Shown: one piece after another, positions 23,370 to 35,405 of the stretch
Numbering within the stretch: position 1 is the first letter of the stretch
How the letters are laid out: the number at the start of each line of letters is the position of its first letter
From: Saccoglossus kowalevskii
Taxonomy: Eukaryota; Hemichordata; Enteropneusta; Harrimaniidae
NCBI RefSeq assembly: GCF_000003605.2
Contig: NW_003130855.1
Location: 64,708 to 116,321, forward strand
Direction: 5' to 3'
Length of the DNA: 51,614 nucleotides
Translations under genes and position numbers: made by a program
Notes under the pieces: model-generated
The model's database searches: none
What the model saw: only the letters and a program-made list of their open reading frames with translations
Told to the model about the DNA's origin: nothing

Positions 23370-24870
23370 AAACTATCAGGCTAGAATTCCTTTTCGTCAT
23401 TTTTGTTTGGTATACCGATTCCATCTCAAAGAACGCTTTTTATTGATTTTCAAGGATATTTGTTTCTCGATGTTATGGAATGTTGACTCCTTTATAAACT
23501 GAAGCCCATTATAGGTACTTTTGTCCATTGGGATTCTCTCAGATCAATTATTTCTTCTTTTTAACAATAAATCCATAATATAACGAGGTGCTTTATCAGA
23601 AAGGAACTTGTATACTAAGGTACAGATATTATGTTACATAGAAAAGAAACTGAATGATTAGAATTTCTTTATTTAGGAGTGTTTTGTAGTAATTGATTTG
23701 ATCTGAAAAGACTACTCTCAGGACTTTCTTCAATCTCTCGAGTGAAGCTGTGTTTCATCAGCAACATCTATATCTTACCCATCCACAGAGCATCATATAT
23801 GAAAACAAATATTGTAAAGATTTTTTTTACATCACCGGGTATGAGTCACTTTAATCTGCGACGAACCAGTTGTTAGGCAACTTTCTTGCAGATATATGCT
23901 GATAAAATGTTAGTCTCTTGTCTACCCAATAGTGCAATTGAGTCTTGAATTATTTATTCGTTCTTTCAACGTCGTCGTGCATACTATGTTTCCTCGTAAT
24001 AACCTCATATTATTATAGACGTTTGAGTTAACGTAGTATATCTAATTAGCATCAGCATATGCATTTAATTAAAGAAATATGTTAAAAAGAAAAAGATCCC
24101 ATGACCGATGTTTGAGGAACTCTAACTTAATATACCGCCAGTCTGAGAAGCAATTTTTGATCCTGACTCTCTGTGAGCGGTTTGTCAGATATTTTTGCAG
24201 TAGATTTATGCTACTATTCTGAACTCCTTAAACCAATAATTTTGAAAAACGAAATTTATAAGACAGAAATTCATTGAGGTACGTCAATGGATTTGTTTAA
24301 ATCAAGTTCATGCTTCCAAATTCCGACTAGGTGTAGCAGTGATGCCCCGTAGCTATAATGTAAAAAAGATTCAGCACAGACTTGGGTAGATGGCTAAAAC
24401 TTGCTCGAACATTCTTCTAAAAACCCACAGAACAGTGATAGGTCTATAGGTAAATTTGTCATTTAGATCGCCCTTTTTCGTGTATATGCTCGACATTTTT
24501 CTCCTAGTCAGCATGGAGAGAGTTTGTATACATCTGTTAATAATGATATTTATGGATTACAGAGCACACCTGATGCATCTTTGATAACTCTAACGGGATT
24601 CATATCAAATGTAGCAGATTTGTGATGATCCAGTCTACTAATGAGCTTAAGAATTCATGCCCTTGATGTAAATTTGAACGACAGCCATGCTGGAGCTGTT
24701 GTTATTTGACAGGATCGAGATGATTGGCAGAATTCATTGCTGCACTTGTAAAAATATATTAAATGTTTGAGCACATTTAGCTTTATTGTTCATTGTGCTT
24801 TCGTTTTCCACTAGTTTAATTTCGTCGCCTGATGCGTCAAATGCATCATGTTACCTTGACCATAATTCCT
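23370..24870 (-). pseudogene. Second LINE relic: jockey/CR1/Rex1-type reverse transcriptase
   Basis: Minus-strand frames give, in order: ENESTMNNKAKCAQTFN near 24770; RLDHHKSATFDMNPVRVIKD near 24620; KKGDLNDKFTYRPITVL near 24450 (the KKGD-NYRPIS motif); ELDLNKSID near 24297 (motif A, LDLSKAFD); KYLTNRSQRVRIKNCFSDW near 24160; LFLFNIF near 24080; AYADAN near 24055 (YADDN box, second Asp changed to Ala); LERLKKVLRVVFSDQINYY near 23710; YKFLSDKAPRYIMDLLLKRR near 23600; STYNGLQ near 23500. This is the C-terminal half of a non-LTR ORF2 down to its end, with several frameshifts and stops. The endonuclease part is absent, as expected of a 5'-truncated insertion. A patch at window positions 15-65 resembles 23965-24015 in the same orientation and may be another fragment. 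Confidence 0.75.
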
Positions 24871-27519
24871 GCGGCACGAATTCATTCATGACTGAGATCA
24901 ATATATAATATAATGAATTTACCCCCCCCCCATATGAAATTTGTTTCCAATGATCATGACTGCAGGTAACTAAAAGAGGCACAGCTGAACGATGGAATCA
25001 CATCAGTTGCACGAGTTAGGAGTCAGTCTGAAGGGAGGGTCATATTTGAGAGATAGATTCACAATTTTGTTACGTGGTGGGCGTCTTGTGAAATTCATAG
25101 GTCATTCGTTAAAAAAAAAGTTTCAATAGTCGAAACAGGCAAAGATGTCAAGTAACCCCTTAGACAACCATCGACACATAATATGCACTGCGTGTTCGCC
25201 TAAATCCATGCTTTCAGATCATGTATAATATATTATAATACCAAACTCAGTAACGTTGTTTTCGTTGTTTCGACCTTAATTTAATGAGATGTGGTGTTTG
25301 TCAGACATAATTCTTGCATATATATGTAAATTTGAAAGTGTGGTGGTTGATGCCACATTCATTTTATCATTATCGTTCAATGGTTGCAGATGTCTTCCAC
25401 TCGCACAGTTTGAAAGTACATTGTGTGTTGATGTTTGAATTACTGTTGACATAGATACTGTGTATCGTGTATCGTTGAAAGACCTTATTAACCCGAACGC
25501 TCTTCTAGTAGGTATGTGGTATGTGTTTTGTTATCTGTAGCTAGCATGTTTACAGTGGCACAGGCGCGTAATTGCCAAGGCACAAAAGCAGTAGAATCAT
25601 TGTGAGAAGTTAAGTAGCGTCTAGTTAACTACTTGTTCCTCACATTCATATCCAAATACATATACACAAAAATAATACACAGCATACACACAATCATTTT
25701 GAAACATGGTTTCCCTGGTTACGATGTATGGAACACAATCCAAGACGCGGATTTATAGCGCGAAAAGACCAAGCATATTCTAATTTATTCCGCATTGGAG
25801 TAATAACAGTTCAACTGAACAAAACCACTTTCAGAAAAGAAAGATATGTGTATTTGGATAACCATTTGGCTATTACAAGTGGTACTCATTGGACGGCTGT
25901 TTATGGAAACAGATTGAATATCAATTATTTAACAAATTCTGCTAAATGGCATTAGAATTAAAATAAAATTGGATATCTACTTTGCTACTACACGTGATGT
26001 GCATGAAACGATGTGATTGGAGAATCTGTTAGCACCTCTAGGTGATGAGCGTATATTAAATAGTATATTTTTTCGGAATAATTTGCACTTGCAATGTCTA
26101 AACACTGTTCTTCATTTTACTAATGGCATTGGATTTGTTTTTTGGAATATCACTTTGGCAACCGAATGCATATTATTCTTTTGCTCCACAGTTTCCATAA
26201 AACACCATCCAACAAAATAGAAATAGATAATACAGCTGTAACAAGTGAGTTGTCAGACAAGTGCAAATGTGAAAGAAAACTAAAACACATCTTTTTAACA
26301 ATTTCGTCAAACGTTAAAGGAGATATACCAATAAACATAAAACTATTGCTTTGAACATATGCAATATGCACAGACGGTTAACGTAGCCAATTTTACGATG
26401 TACCCCAAGGACAAAAAACATGTACCGGGAATTATAATCAAAATTGTTTACATTCTAAAAAAATAAGTGAAGCAATACACAAACAGGTTTACACAGCATT
26501 GGGAGTGAAATATTTGTCTCAACATAAATTAAAGTAGCAACGACAGCATATTTCATTTTCATTAGTAATTTTAAGCATTAATTATGAGTTTCTTTCGGTC
26601 ATGCTGTGAGGTTGTAGAAATGTCAAGGAATGTCTTCAATGTAGTAATGAGATCGGACCAAATGAACCGAATTATAATGTTCCACTTCAGTTACATTTAT
26701 CTTATACACGTGGACACTGCAATACTGCAATGCGTTTTCCAAATTAATTAGTAACGACCACATTGTAGCAGACATACACAGAAACAGATGTATTTGCATC
26801 TTACCGCCAGTCTAACATTACTGCTTCGCATTTGGGCAATCATTTACATCAGTCGTTTCGTCCGTACTCTCATTCTTTTCTTTCACTCTCAAGCGAACAG
26901 TTGATCATTATTACGAAGTTGAAGACACATTTACCAACAAACGTAATTACATGCATCAATGACTCACATTGGAAAATCCAAACGCAAATACAAAAACGTC
27001 TAATTTCTAACAACGCATACGTACGTGTCAGTACTGAAATGAGTTGAAGTTTTACATGCTAATAACCTAATTATTTCTTGTGATAAACTAATCATGGCGG
27101 ACTTTCCATCTTGTACGTGTCGTGTTTACAAATTATAGTGCTTTGGGTTGCCTTCTTTCATATATCAATATTATCGATATGATTATATCAGACAATTGTA
27201 TAACCTATATATATAAAACTAGTGATTTAGGTATGTAGTGCATGTTTTTTTCCTTCCGTCGATATCATAACGTGTATATGAATTTTGTGATATTTAAAAG
27301 TACAATGTACAGTATTTTCAATTTCAATTTTCTATCTATAATATAAACTCACCGTGTTTTTGTTTTGTTTTCTTTTATATTTGCCTTCTATATTGATTTC
27401 TTTTTTAACGTGTTCTTAAAAATGGACTTTGTCACTATTAGTGTTTTGTTTAAATGTTCCAACCTATGTACCCTTATCTATTATTCACTTATTCTCCGTG
27501 TTCACCCTCCCCTCAACAG
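24871..27519. other. Non-coding stretch
   Basis: Contains a C-run near 24922. Several 60-75-codon ORFs (25728-25955, 26017-26371, 26832-27047) overlap one another on both strands without motifs. The only feature I can support near here is the exon candidate at 27520. Confidence 0.55.
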
Positions 27520-27665
27520 CCCAATCCCCTACATCTATTCGTGCAGACAACCCGGGGATAAACATATCCGTTTTCACGAGTCAGCAGCTAATGCCATTAG
27601 GTACGACCCTCAGAAGAAATGTCAAAGTTATCTTCTACATCGCACTAGCGACCGTAATCTATTGA
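27520..27665 (+). CDS. Candidate terminal exon, unknown protein
   Basis: A strong 3' splice site (TTCACCCTCCCCTCAACAG, AG at 27518-27519) precedes a more GC-rich open stretch ending in TGA at 27663-27665. In the frame I favour it reads QSPTSIRADNPGINISVF, then TSQQLMPLGTTLRRNV and a hydrophobic end KVIFYIALATVIY, which could be a membrane segment. A second frame (to 27694) is also open, so the frame is uncertain. No family is recognised, and a donor-like TTAG/GTACGA inside could make this an internal exon. No partner exon is identified. Confidence 0.28.
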
Positions 27666-27669
27666 GCCG

Positions 27670-30600
27670 TGGCTATTATTGCGGTTCAATTTAATATCCC
27701 AAATGAGTAAGGAAGGGCGTAACGACGTGGCTTTTTAACAATATAGACACGGGGATATTGGATCACGGTCACTAGAGATGGACGGAAATGAATACATTTT
27801 ACCAGTGAAAGTGAAAATAAATCACTGCTTGATAACACAGGCGTGTGCAATTTGACGACAGCCTATGCATCAATGAGTCATACATAAAACGAGCAGAAGA
27901 ACGGCTAATTTCTTAACCACGCTAGTACGCAATATGCGTTTGTTAACTTATGATTGCATATTAATTTATAGTTTAGCATAACGGGTTCATACTATCATAT
28001 GTGTATTTCTCATACGACAGAGTGCCAATATACAACTAATGTTGCCAAGCGTTACCGATTAATGGCCGACTATTTTGGGTTGTTAGATTAGAATATGAAC
28101 AGAAATGTTTAATTAAATAATTGGACAGATGAAAATTAAAAAAACAAACAAAAAAGTATCTTGCAATGAAGAAAAATGCGTATAACCCCGTCATAATAAA
28201 ACAAAACAAAATGGTACGGTAATCTCTGCTTTAACTTTTTCTGTCAGCTTCCTTTAGAATATTAACGTTAGTGACGTAATATATATTTCCCTGGTGTCAT
28301 TTCACCGTCTGCGACCTGTATCATTTGACTAGACCTTTAAAAGGTCTTACAATTTCTGTGTTTTTATTCCAACTCCCATGACAACCGTGGTTCATATGGG
28401 CCATGCATAGAGCTGAACACGATTTTATCGAATGTGTGCAATAGATCTCGTGCATGATGGAATTTCAAACGTCATCGCTTACTTGCATACTTGGAGTGAC
28501 GGCCATATTATAGCCTCTAAAAAGGTGATAGAAATACAATCTCCTATACTAGTAGAATGCTCGTATTATTGTCATATTTTAATGTGAATCTGTAGTTGAT
28601 GGAAGACAACTAATTAATCTTCTCCTTCCTGTCAATCAAGCATGTTAAATTCACCCCAAATAGTTGGACGCTTAATTCAAATCAAATTAAAAAGTGGACA
28701 CGTAACATTTACAAAAAAAGTATCAGCATAGTATGTAATTACGTATATTCATATCTAGATGGCTGTCAGAACTCTTGTGATCTTCTTGGAAACACGATAA
28801 TTACATTACTGTCAGGATACTATCATACTATCATGATTGGCGCATTGTAAGTCATGCTTTTTGACGGGTTACACAGACTCTGAAACAATTTCCGTTTTAT
28901 ATCTGAAGCATGAAAGGATGAGTATTTTAAAACTTAGATTTATAAACTGTACAGCGTCTGTGATCTATGATGATAATGTGCATAAATAAAACACCAATTT
29001 CTTAATTTTTCTCAGTATTTCCGGTCTATTCATCAATACATTTGATCTATTTCTATTTTCATTTCATACGTCTCAAGTAGAAAATTCGGAAATTGCTTTA
29101 ATTCCTCCGTGACATTGGTTACATCGCCTACATTTATAATTACGCGGTGGGTGAAAGAATTACACCTAGCTCCGTTGTTGAATGATTGAAAGATAACCAA
29201 CAACATATTGTTTGAAATCAACAATACCACTACGAATTTGATGGATTTCGATGAGTTTAGAAAAACGCACCCTGGTTGTTGAAAGCACATGTGACACACA
29301 TCACGTGTCATTCTAGCATATCCAGCAAGAGGTAAAAACCGTATATTTACAGATCTGAGGCTGGCACCCCGGCTAAAGATTTACTTTCCGCTTTTATTAA
29401 TGAAGAGCAAAAAATCCGAACTGTCAAACAAATCTACAAGAAGCGGACAGTTTACATTAACGACATTGACAGTGTATTAAAGAGCATTAACAATAAAACT
29501 GTTTAACTGCAAACTGAATTAATCCAGGTAGTAAACTACAACATTGTCACTTATGTTCCATTCAATCTAAATTTACCATGTTTGTATAGATGAAAATTAG
29601 GGTTACAATTTTAACTAACAGAGTGAACATATTTTAACACATACGACGAGACACAGAATTAAATTGATTTCATTGTAACGGCATGTCAATCAGTTATTAT
29701 TCCATACAATGACAACCATTTACCCGAAAACTCATCCATGTAAATAAAGAGACAATGCAAAACCACTGGGTATTAAAAAAAAGTCATAATAATTTGTTAA
29801 TTCGAGGTTTAATAAGACCAATGGATTTACTTAACCTTTTGCAACCTTAACACCATAGCTGTATATATGTACGTATACGCTACCTGTATTGTATTCGACT
29901 TCCAAACGGCTGTAAATATACACATACTATACACATTATCTGATTCGTTGTAAAACATCTGTGATTTCATCAAGTGTGAAACTTCAAAATTTAATAAAAG
30001 AAGGAAACATATGTTACTAATGAAATGAATTTGACACGAATTCATTTCACCGTTGATGGGCATTGTGTACATTAAACATAATCACGTTAATGTGCAACTT
30101 TTTTCCGTCGAGTGACATACGTATCTGAAAGTATCAATCTAATATTGGAATAGTGCCAAGTATGAGGTTCTTGATTGAGTGAAATATATCTCAGTAAAAA
30201 TTCCTTTTTTTTGCAATCACATTAGTAATGCAATGAAATCGGTGTCAATCACCGGCATCTGATATTGGTTCTCTATACTTTAAAAAAACGAGGAGGCAGT
30301 TGCTGTTTACTCGCAATACTACTCTTTTACTAGCCATGGTCGGGGTCAGTACTAATTATGTTGAATATTAAAATTTAACTTGTATTTCGAGAAATACAAG
30401 TATGACAAATAATGATAAATTATGAACCTCTGTTGTTTGTACTGTAACGTATTGTTTGTTCAAAAGAGCTTAACATTATGGAGGAGCCATATAGTTGTGC
30501 TCTCGTCGAAACACATTCAGACATCCTATGTTTTTTGTTTGAAATAAAGAAACACATAACTGCATTAAAATGTCAACTTCTTGAGCGCCCATACGTCTGG

Positions 30601-31554
30601 AGCTGTTCTGCTACATCAAATCTTTCCAAAATAGCATTACATATTAAATAAGATAAGATATTGGAATTACACAAACGCAACCAACGTCATTGTAGCTCTG
30701 AAGCCAGTATACACACATTGGTGATACAAAAAACAACTATTACATTTCGAGAGAACTATTACATTTGATGAGAAAGTTTGAATTGAGTTATGGACTGGAT
30801 ATACGTTGTTCATAATAACCAACCCTTTGGAGTATATTGTCAATTGAAGTACGAAGCTGTTACTATGTGTAGATCGATGACTGGAACTGAAGACATCTGA
30901 ATGACGCTGATTAACAAGCATTTTAGTCCTGATTGCTTCTTATTTCGTACGACATTTACACGTATATAAAACCACAATTTGATTCTCAATGACACCAAAG
31001 CATGCTTTTTCTAATATCTTTTCACAGGGCAGTCTGCCTTACCCAATTTTGAAATGTATCTGGTCATATGAGTATGAATTCTCTTCTACAAGTACAAGTA
31101 GTGTTCATTCCAAGGCATGTTAGCTCCTTTTTTCTTCTTTCATTTGTCATGCGGCATTTAGTGGTTTTCAATAATTTAAAAAAAAACCCACATGGAGTGA
31201 TATTTCTTAAACGTTCACAAAACCATGACTAGTTGATTGTGTACTCGGATGTTCAACAATTAGTCATGTTAATAAAAGCAGACAACCGATTGACCCGTTA
31301 AAATGTATAATTAACATAAAATAACACATCCTCATTATAAAGAAATAACGCATGGGATTAAGCCCGAATCCATGTGTCTAAACCATCATAGTATTTCTCA
31401 CTGCCTTCATGGCATGTCACATATTGCAGGGACGGATAATGGGATGTTTGGTTGGACGAGTCTTTACAATAATGACATGATCTCATTCAATTACAGAAAA
31501 AATATGTTCATTTCTAGATTAATACTATATACATTCCGATCCGTAGAAAACAAC
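27670..31554. other. Non-coding stretch
   Basis: Apart from the ORF at 29033-29311, only a perfect 11-bp-arm hairpin (30378-30401) and an AGACCTTT/AAAGGTCT inverted pair near 28335 stand out. Confidence 0.55.
29033..29311 (-). CDS. Hypothetical 92-aa ORF
   Basis: An ATG-started frame with mixed composition: Cys near the N-terminus (VCHMCFQQPGC), a hydrophobic run (FVVVLLISNNMLLVIF) and a hydrophilic C-terminus (VTNVTEELKQFPNFLLETYE). TATGCTAG just before the ATG could be a weak 3' splice site. Nothing is recognised. An ORF of this length occurs by chance at a modest rate in a window this size. Confidence 0.18.
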   Translation of the reverse strand: MTRDVCHMCFQQPGCVFLNSSKSIKFVVVLLISNNMLLVIFQSFNNGARCNSFTHRVIINVGDVTNVTEELKQFPNFLLETYEMKIEIDQMY

Positions 31555-32125
31555 AGGGAACACGACACCAGAGAGCGTCTGATCGGTTGCTCCATAGAAA
31601 AACACGATGACAGCTATTGTCTCATTGGTTGTTCCACGGAAAACACGATGCAAGTTAGTGTCTCATTGGTTGGTTCATGGGAAATACGACGACAGCGAGT
31701 GTCTCATTGGTTGGTCCATGGAAACCACGACGACAGCTACTATCTCATTGGTTGGTCTATGGAAAATTCGACGACAGCTAGTGTCTCATTGGTTGGTCCA
31801 TGGAAAACACGACGACAGCTAGTGTCTCATTGGTTGGTTCATGGGAAACACGACGACAGCGAGTGTCTCATTGGTTGGTCCATGGAAAACACGACGACAG
31901 CGAGTGTCTCATTGGCTGGTCCATGAAAAACACGACGACAGCTAGTGTCGCAATGGTTGACCCACTGAAAAATATGACGACAGTTAGTGTCTCATTGGTT
32001 GGTCAATGGAAAACGCGACGATAGCTAGTGTCTCATTGGTTGGTCAATGGAAAACGCGACGACAGCTAGTGCCTCAATGGTTGGTCCATATAAAACACGC
32101 AGCCGTCTAGTATCACATAGGTTGT
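31555..32125 (+). repeat. 41-bp minisatellite, about 14 units
   Basis: The unit is GACGACAGCTAGTGTCTCAT followed by TGGTTGGTCCATGGAAAACAC. The ATTGGTTGG box recurs at 31624, 31665, 31706, 31747, 31788, 31829, 31870, 31911, 31952, 31994, 32035, 32076 and about 32117; spacing is 41 in all but one interval (42). Most differences are single bases, e.g. GACAGC(T/G)AGTG and TGGTTGGT(C/T)CATGG. The + strand has long open frames in all three phases (31372-31926, 31607-31822, 31800-32024) because the unit lacks stops and 41 is not a multiple of 3. I regard these ORFs as repeat artefacts. Confidence 0.9.
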
Positions 32126-32176
32126 TTGCTTAGAAATGTCAATTTAATATATTACTTTTCACGCTCTCTCCTCAAA

Positions 32177-32480
32177 TTAAAGGGCGGTAGTCGTCGCGCC
32201 ACGCATGCGCGAGATATATGGGGCTCAGATAAACAAAGATGGCGACTTTGACTGTTGCGCAGACCAACGAGTACATACGTTACCAAGCTTTAATTAGGTA
32301 TTATCAGGCGACTGGAAGGTATGGATGGAGTCACCGGCGGTAATTAGTGCAAGTCGTGCCCAGGTCAAATCTCATACTTGTAATTTCCATTAAAATAGCG
32401 CATTGTATTGTAGGGAAAATTAATGTTCATCAACACAAATTTCGCACATGCGCAGCGCGACGACCAACGCCCTTCAAATT
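32177..32480 (+). mobile_element. TTAA/CpG MITE, complete copy with ~40-bp terminal inverted repeats
   Basis: The left end AAAGGGCGGTAGTCGTCGCG and the right end, read in reverse as AAGGGCGTTGGTCGTCGCG, are inverted copies that continue through GCGCATG-type CpG-rich sequence for about 40 bp. The element is about 300 bp with no coding capacity. CAAATT flanks both sides (32173-32178 and 32475-32480), a likely target duplication; the left edge also reads TTAA (32177-32180) like its relatives at 2446 and 11203. It lies directly after the 41-bp minisatellite. Short tail size and TTAA suggest mobilisation by a piggyBac- or Kolobok-type transposase; that is inference. Confidence 0.72.
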
Positions 32481-33687
32481 TAGCGGATCACATATGATGT
32501 GCGGCCGTGATCAATGCAGCCTAATCCATAATTAATGATTATTGGTTGACACCTATGTCTTTTTTGTAATGTTTTTCTAACTTTAATTGCTAAGTAACAA
32601 TGACTACTACAATGAACATTTTATAAAAATTAATGTATGTATTTCTAAAACTTTCCAGACTCTAAATTTGTTATTACCAAACGCTTCAGCGTGGCATTAA
32701 GAGTTTGTTTTCAGGGGTGGGTGATACCACGGTGGAAAATGGATGCACACATGGGGTTAATTCCTTGAATTGCAATATAAAGGGTTCAGGCTGAAATACA
32801 ATATATAGTGTTTTCATGTTTCGTCTGATATTTCTGTGGTATTCTGCTGCTGTAAGTAATGCACGATTTGTTCCGAAATTCACTATGCTGTGTGCATTCC
32901 AGACTTATTCGTTTTTTGCTGAAAACACCCCTATTTTTTAATGGCAGAGTCGAATAGTTTCACTCCCACTGGGAAATGTGCATTGTTGCTTGAATGCTTT
33001 AATTTTCCAGACCGGCGAAAGAGTATGCAACAGCCAATTTTAACAGCCTTTCACATGATTTTACTCCGAATGTCAACATGAAAAGCGGCTAGTCCATTTT
33101 ACGCAAAAGTAATTGGGAGTAGAATATGTTAGGGATAGTATCACCAGAGATGTGTATAGTGAGAAGTAATATATATTCTTCTTTTGCATCGCTGAGCATT
33201 TCTGTTTTAGTATACTGGTTTGAAAATGTTGAATATGTATGATTTGCAATGGGTTTTTTTTACTGTAACTCCCCTATTGATCGAATCCCGGGTTTGAAGG
33301 AGATGAACAGAATGAAAAATAAAATCTATAAAAAATACCAGTTGAAGAATATTAGTTGCTCTTTCAAATTTCGCCAAAGCATTACCTATATTTTATTTAT
33401 ATCTATACCTATAGTTTTCTTGATTTATTCTGCAGATATAGCCTTCATCCCTTGTCTATTTCTTACACTAGATACTAGCCGATACCCCCCCCCCGCTCAT
33501 AGGGAGTGCGTACAGTTGATCATAGTTCCTGAGCTCCCTGTGGTACGACCTGCATGTCAAGTATGAACAAAATTAGCCAAGCCAAACAAAATCTCAGAGG
33601 AGTTAAAAGCCGTTGCTGGTTAAAAGTTACCCCAACGTTGGGTCAATTTTCTCAGTAATGAAAATAGACATACAAAACAGTAAATTG
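32481..33687. other. Non-coding stretch
   Basis: Holds a C10 run at about 33486 and a 105-codon ORF (33249-33566) with a Lys-rich start and hydrophobic middle but no recognised motif. I do not call it. Confidence 0.5.
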
Positions 33688-34035
33688 TTGCCCACACTCA
33701 AGCTGAGTAGAATGAGCTACGTCCATGCTTTTTAATCAAATGTAGGGTGTGATACATTTGGCGTGAAGGTATTCAAAATATCAGTTATTGGCTGTTGCCA
33801 TGGAAACGGTGGTCAGAATTTGTTTTCAGATTTTACAAATAGTAGCTTTGTGCCCACACTCAAGCTGAGTAGATTGAGCTTTGTCCGTGCTTTTTAATTA
33901 TAGAAATGTAGGGTGTGATACATTTGGCGTGAAGGTATTCAAAAAATCAGTTTTTGGCTGTTGCCATGAAACGGTGGTCAGAACTTGTTTTCAGATTTTA
34001 CAATAGTAACTTTGTGCTGAGTAGAATGCGCTATG
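33688..34035 (+). repeat. 162-bp tandem duplication with X-box-like palindrome
   Basis: Copy 1 starts at TGCCCACACTCAAGCTGAGT (33689) and copy 2 at 33851; a third copy breaks off after GCTGAGTAGAATGCGC near 34030. Each holds TAGGGTGTGATACATTTGGC and a GTTGCC-ATGG-AAAC palindrome (33794-33807), one base shorter in copy 2. The stretch just after (34115-34215, AAGTTTGAGCGAAATCGGCC, poly-A, ACAGACAGACACAC) looks like a common 3' end of a dispersed repeat. The 99-codon ORF at 34113-34412 crosses this repeat and I do not treat it as a gene. Confidence 0.75.
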
Positions 34036-35127
34036 TCTGAGGTGTTGTATCCTAAGTTTGTAGCAAGAGATTCATTTTTTCCCATATTTTTCCTAATAAC
34101 TAGGATGAAGGTTTGACCTACCTGCTAAGTTTGAGCGAAATCGGCCAAGCAAAAAAAAAAAAACAGAAGAATTTATACGTGAAAACACTGGAAATCACAG
34201 ACAGACACACAAAAGTGATTTTAAGGGCAATCGTAGTGGAGCGGATTGCCGATACCATGTTCATTTGCATATTGACCGTGAAAATACCAAAACAAATTTT
34301 TGCATTGGTGATATGCAAATTAGATTTAGTCAAAATAAGTGACTGCCTAGAAGTTCCATTAATGTTCAAATTTCATTTCACTCGGCAAGTATATTCATGT
34401 ACCAAAGGGTAAAATATCGTACTTCTAAATATTGTTTATTTATATGTTTCGAAAAACGCTACTCTTGAAAGGACTACTTTGTTTACTCCCAGACCTCATT
34501 TGCATATGTGGTGTGGTAAAACCGATTTTGATTTCAAGGACGAATCAAAATAAACTGCAGTACATATGTAATAATGTGGAATACATTTTTAATGTAAACA
34601 TTTTTCAGGAGAAATTGAAATAAACAAATTATATGACAACGAACTTAATTATAATTTCAGCCTCCAGTTCAGCACTGATTAAATAAAGTACGTCGTCTTT
34701 ATGCCAACTTGAAGTTATTCAATGCCTACATCAGTGACTTCAAAATATATGTTTCAATCCCAGGAATTTCACTTGCTATTAATTGCATGAGAGTACCAGT
34801 CTTTTTTTTTCTATTGTAATGTCAATTTCTTGTGATTACTCGGAAAATGAAGCTGTAACTACAAACCGTCTCGGTAAAACATGTTGTAAGCACCGGTTAG
34901 ACAGTCTTGAACTATGCATGTGAAGCCAGCTGAGAGATATATCCAATCTTATAGATTTCTCATTGTTTGGTAACTATTTGCTGCAAATGCAACACAAATC
35001 AATATAAAAATATTACCCACACAGCATTCTACAGGTTACTTGTTGCTATTATAGTATTCATTACATGCTTTAACCATGTATTGTGCATCATAGCTTATCA
35101 CTACTTTATTATATATATCTTGGACCA

Positions 35128-35306
35128 TAGGTCACAGACTAGACTAGTTTGAATAAACTATTTCTGTGACCCCACCAGAAACAACAACATTTACTATATT
35201 ACTATCATTGTAATTACTACTATTATTAATTTTAGTATTTATTTATTTATAATTTACTACTCAATGTATATACTGATTTCTGGTGAAATAAATTCCATTC
35301 ATTCAT
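35128..35306 (+). mobile_element. LINE 3' end: paired hairpins and ATTC tail
   Basis: GGTCACAGA pairs with TCTGTGACC, enclosing TAGTTT/AAACTA (about 35130-35172), and CACCAGAAA pairs with TTTCTGGTG (about 35177-35286). The block ends AATAAATTCCATTCATTCAT. Nested hairpins followed by a short ATTC-type tail are a common 3' UTR end for L2/CR1-group LINEs. I do not see coding sequence directly upstream, so this is probably a short 5'-truncated copy. Confidence 0.45.
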
Positions 35307-35317
35307 AAGCACATTTA

Positions 35318-35405
35318 ATAGAACATATAAAAGAACATATAATAGAACATTTAATAGAATATTTAATAGAACATTTAATAGAACATCTATTAGAACATTT
35401 ATAAG
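35318..35405 (+). repeat. Short tandem repeat, AGAACATTTAAT-type
   Basis: Seven or so copies of AGAACAT(T/A)TAATA-like 10-15-bp units. The minus strand of this repeat forms most of a 64-codon ORF (Cys-Ser-Ile-Lys repeats), which I reject as a gene. Confidence 0.7.

Noticed and set aside
31372-32024. Three overlapping + strand ORFs, up to 184 codons
   Set aside because: Produced by the stop-free 41-bp repeat in all three phases; the three frames encode permutations of the same repeat.
33249-33566. 105-codon + strand ORF from ATG
   Set aside because: Low-complexity Lys-rich start and no motif; length is within chance for this window.
34113-34412. 99-codon + strand ORF
   Set aside because: Begins inside the end of a dispersed repeat with a poly-A run; no motif.
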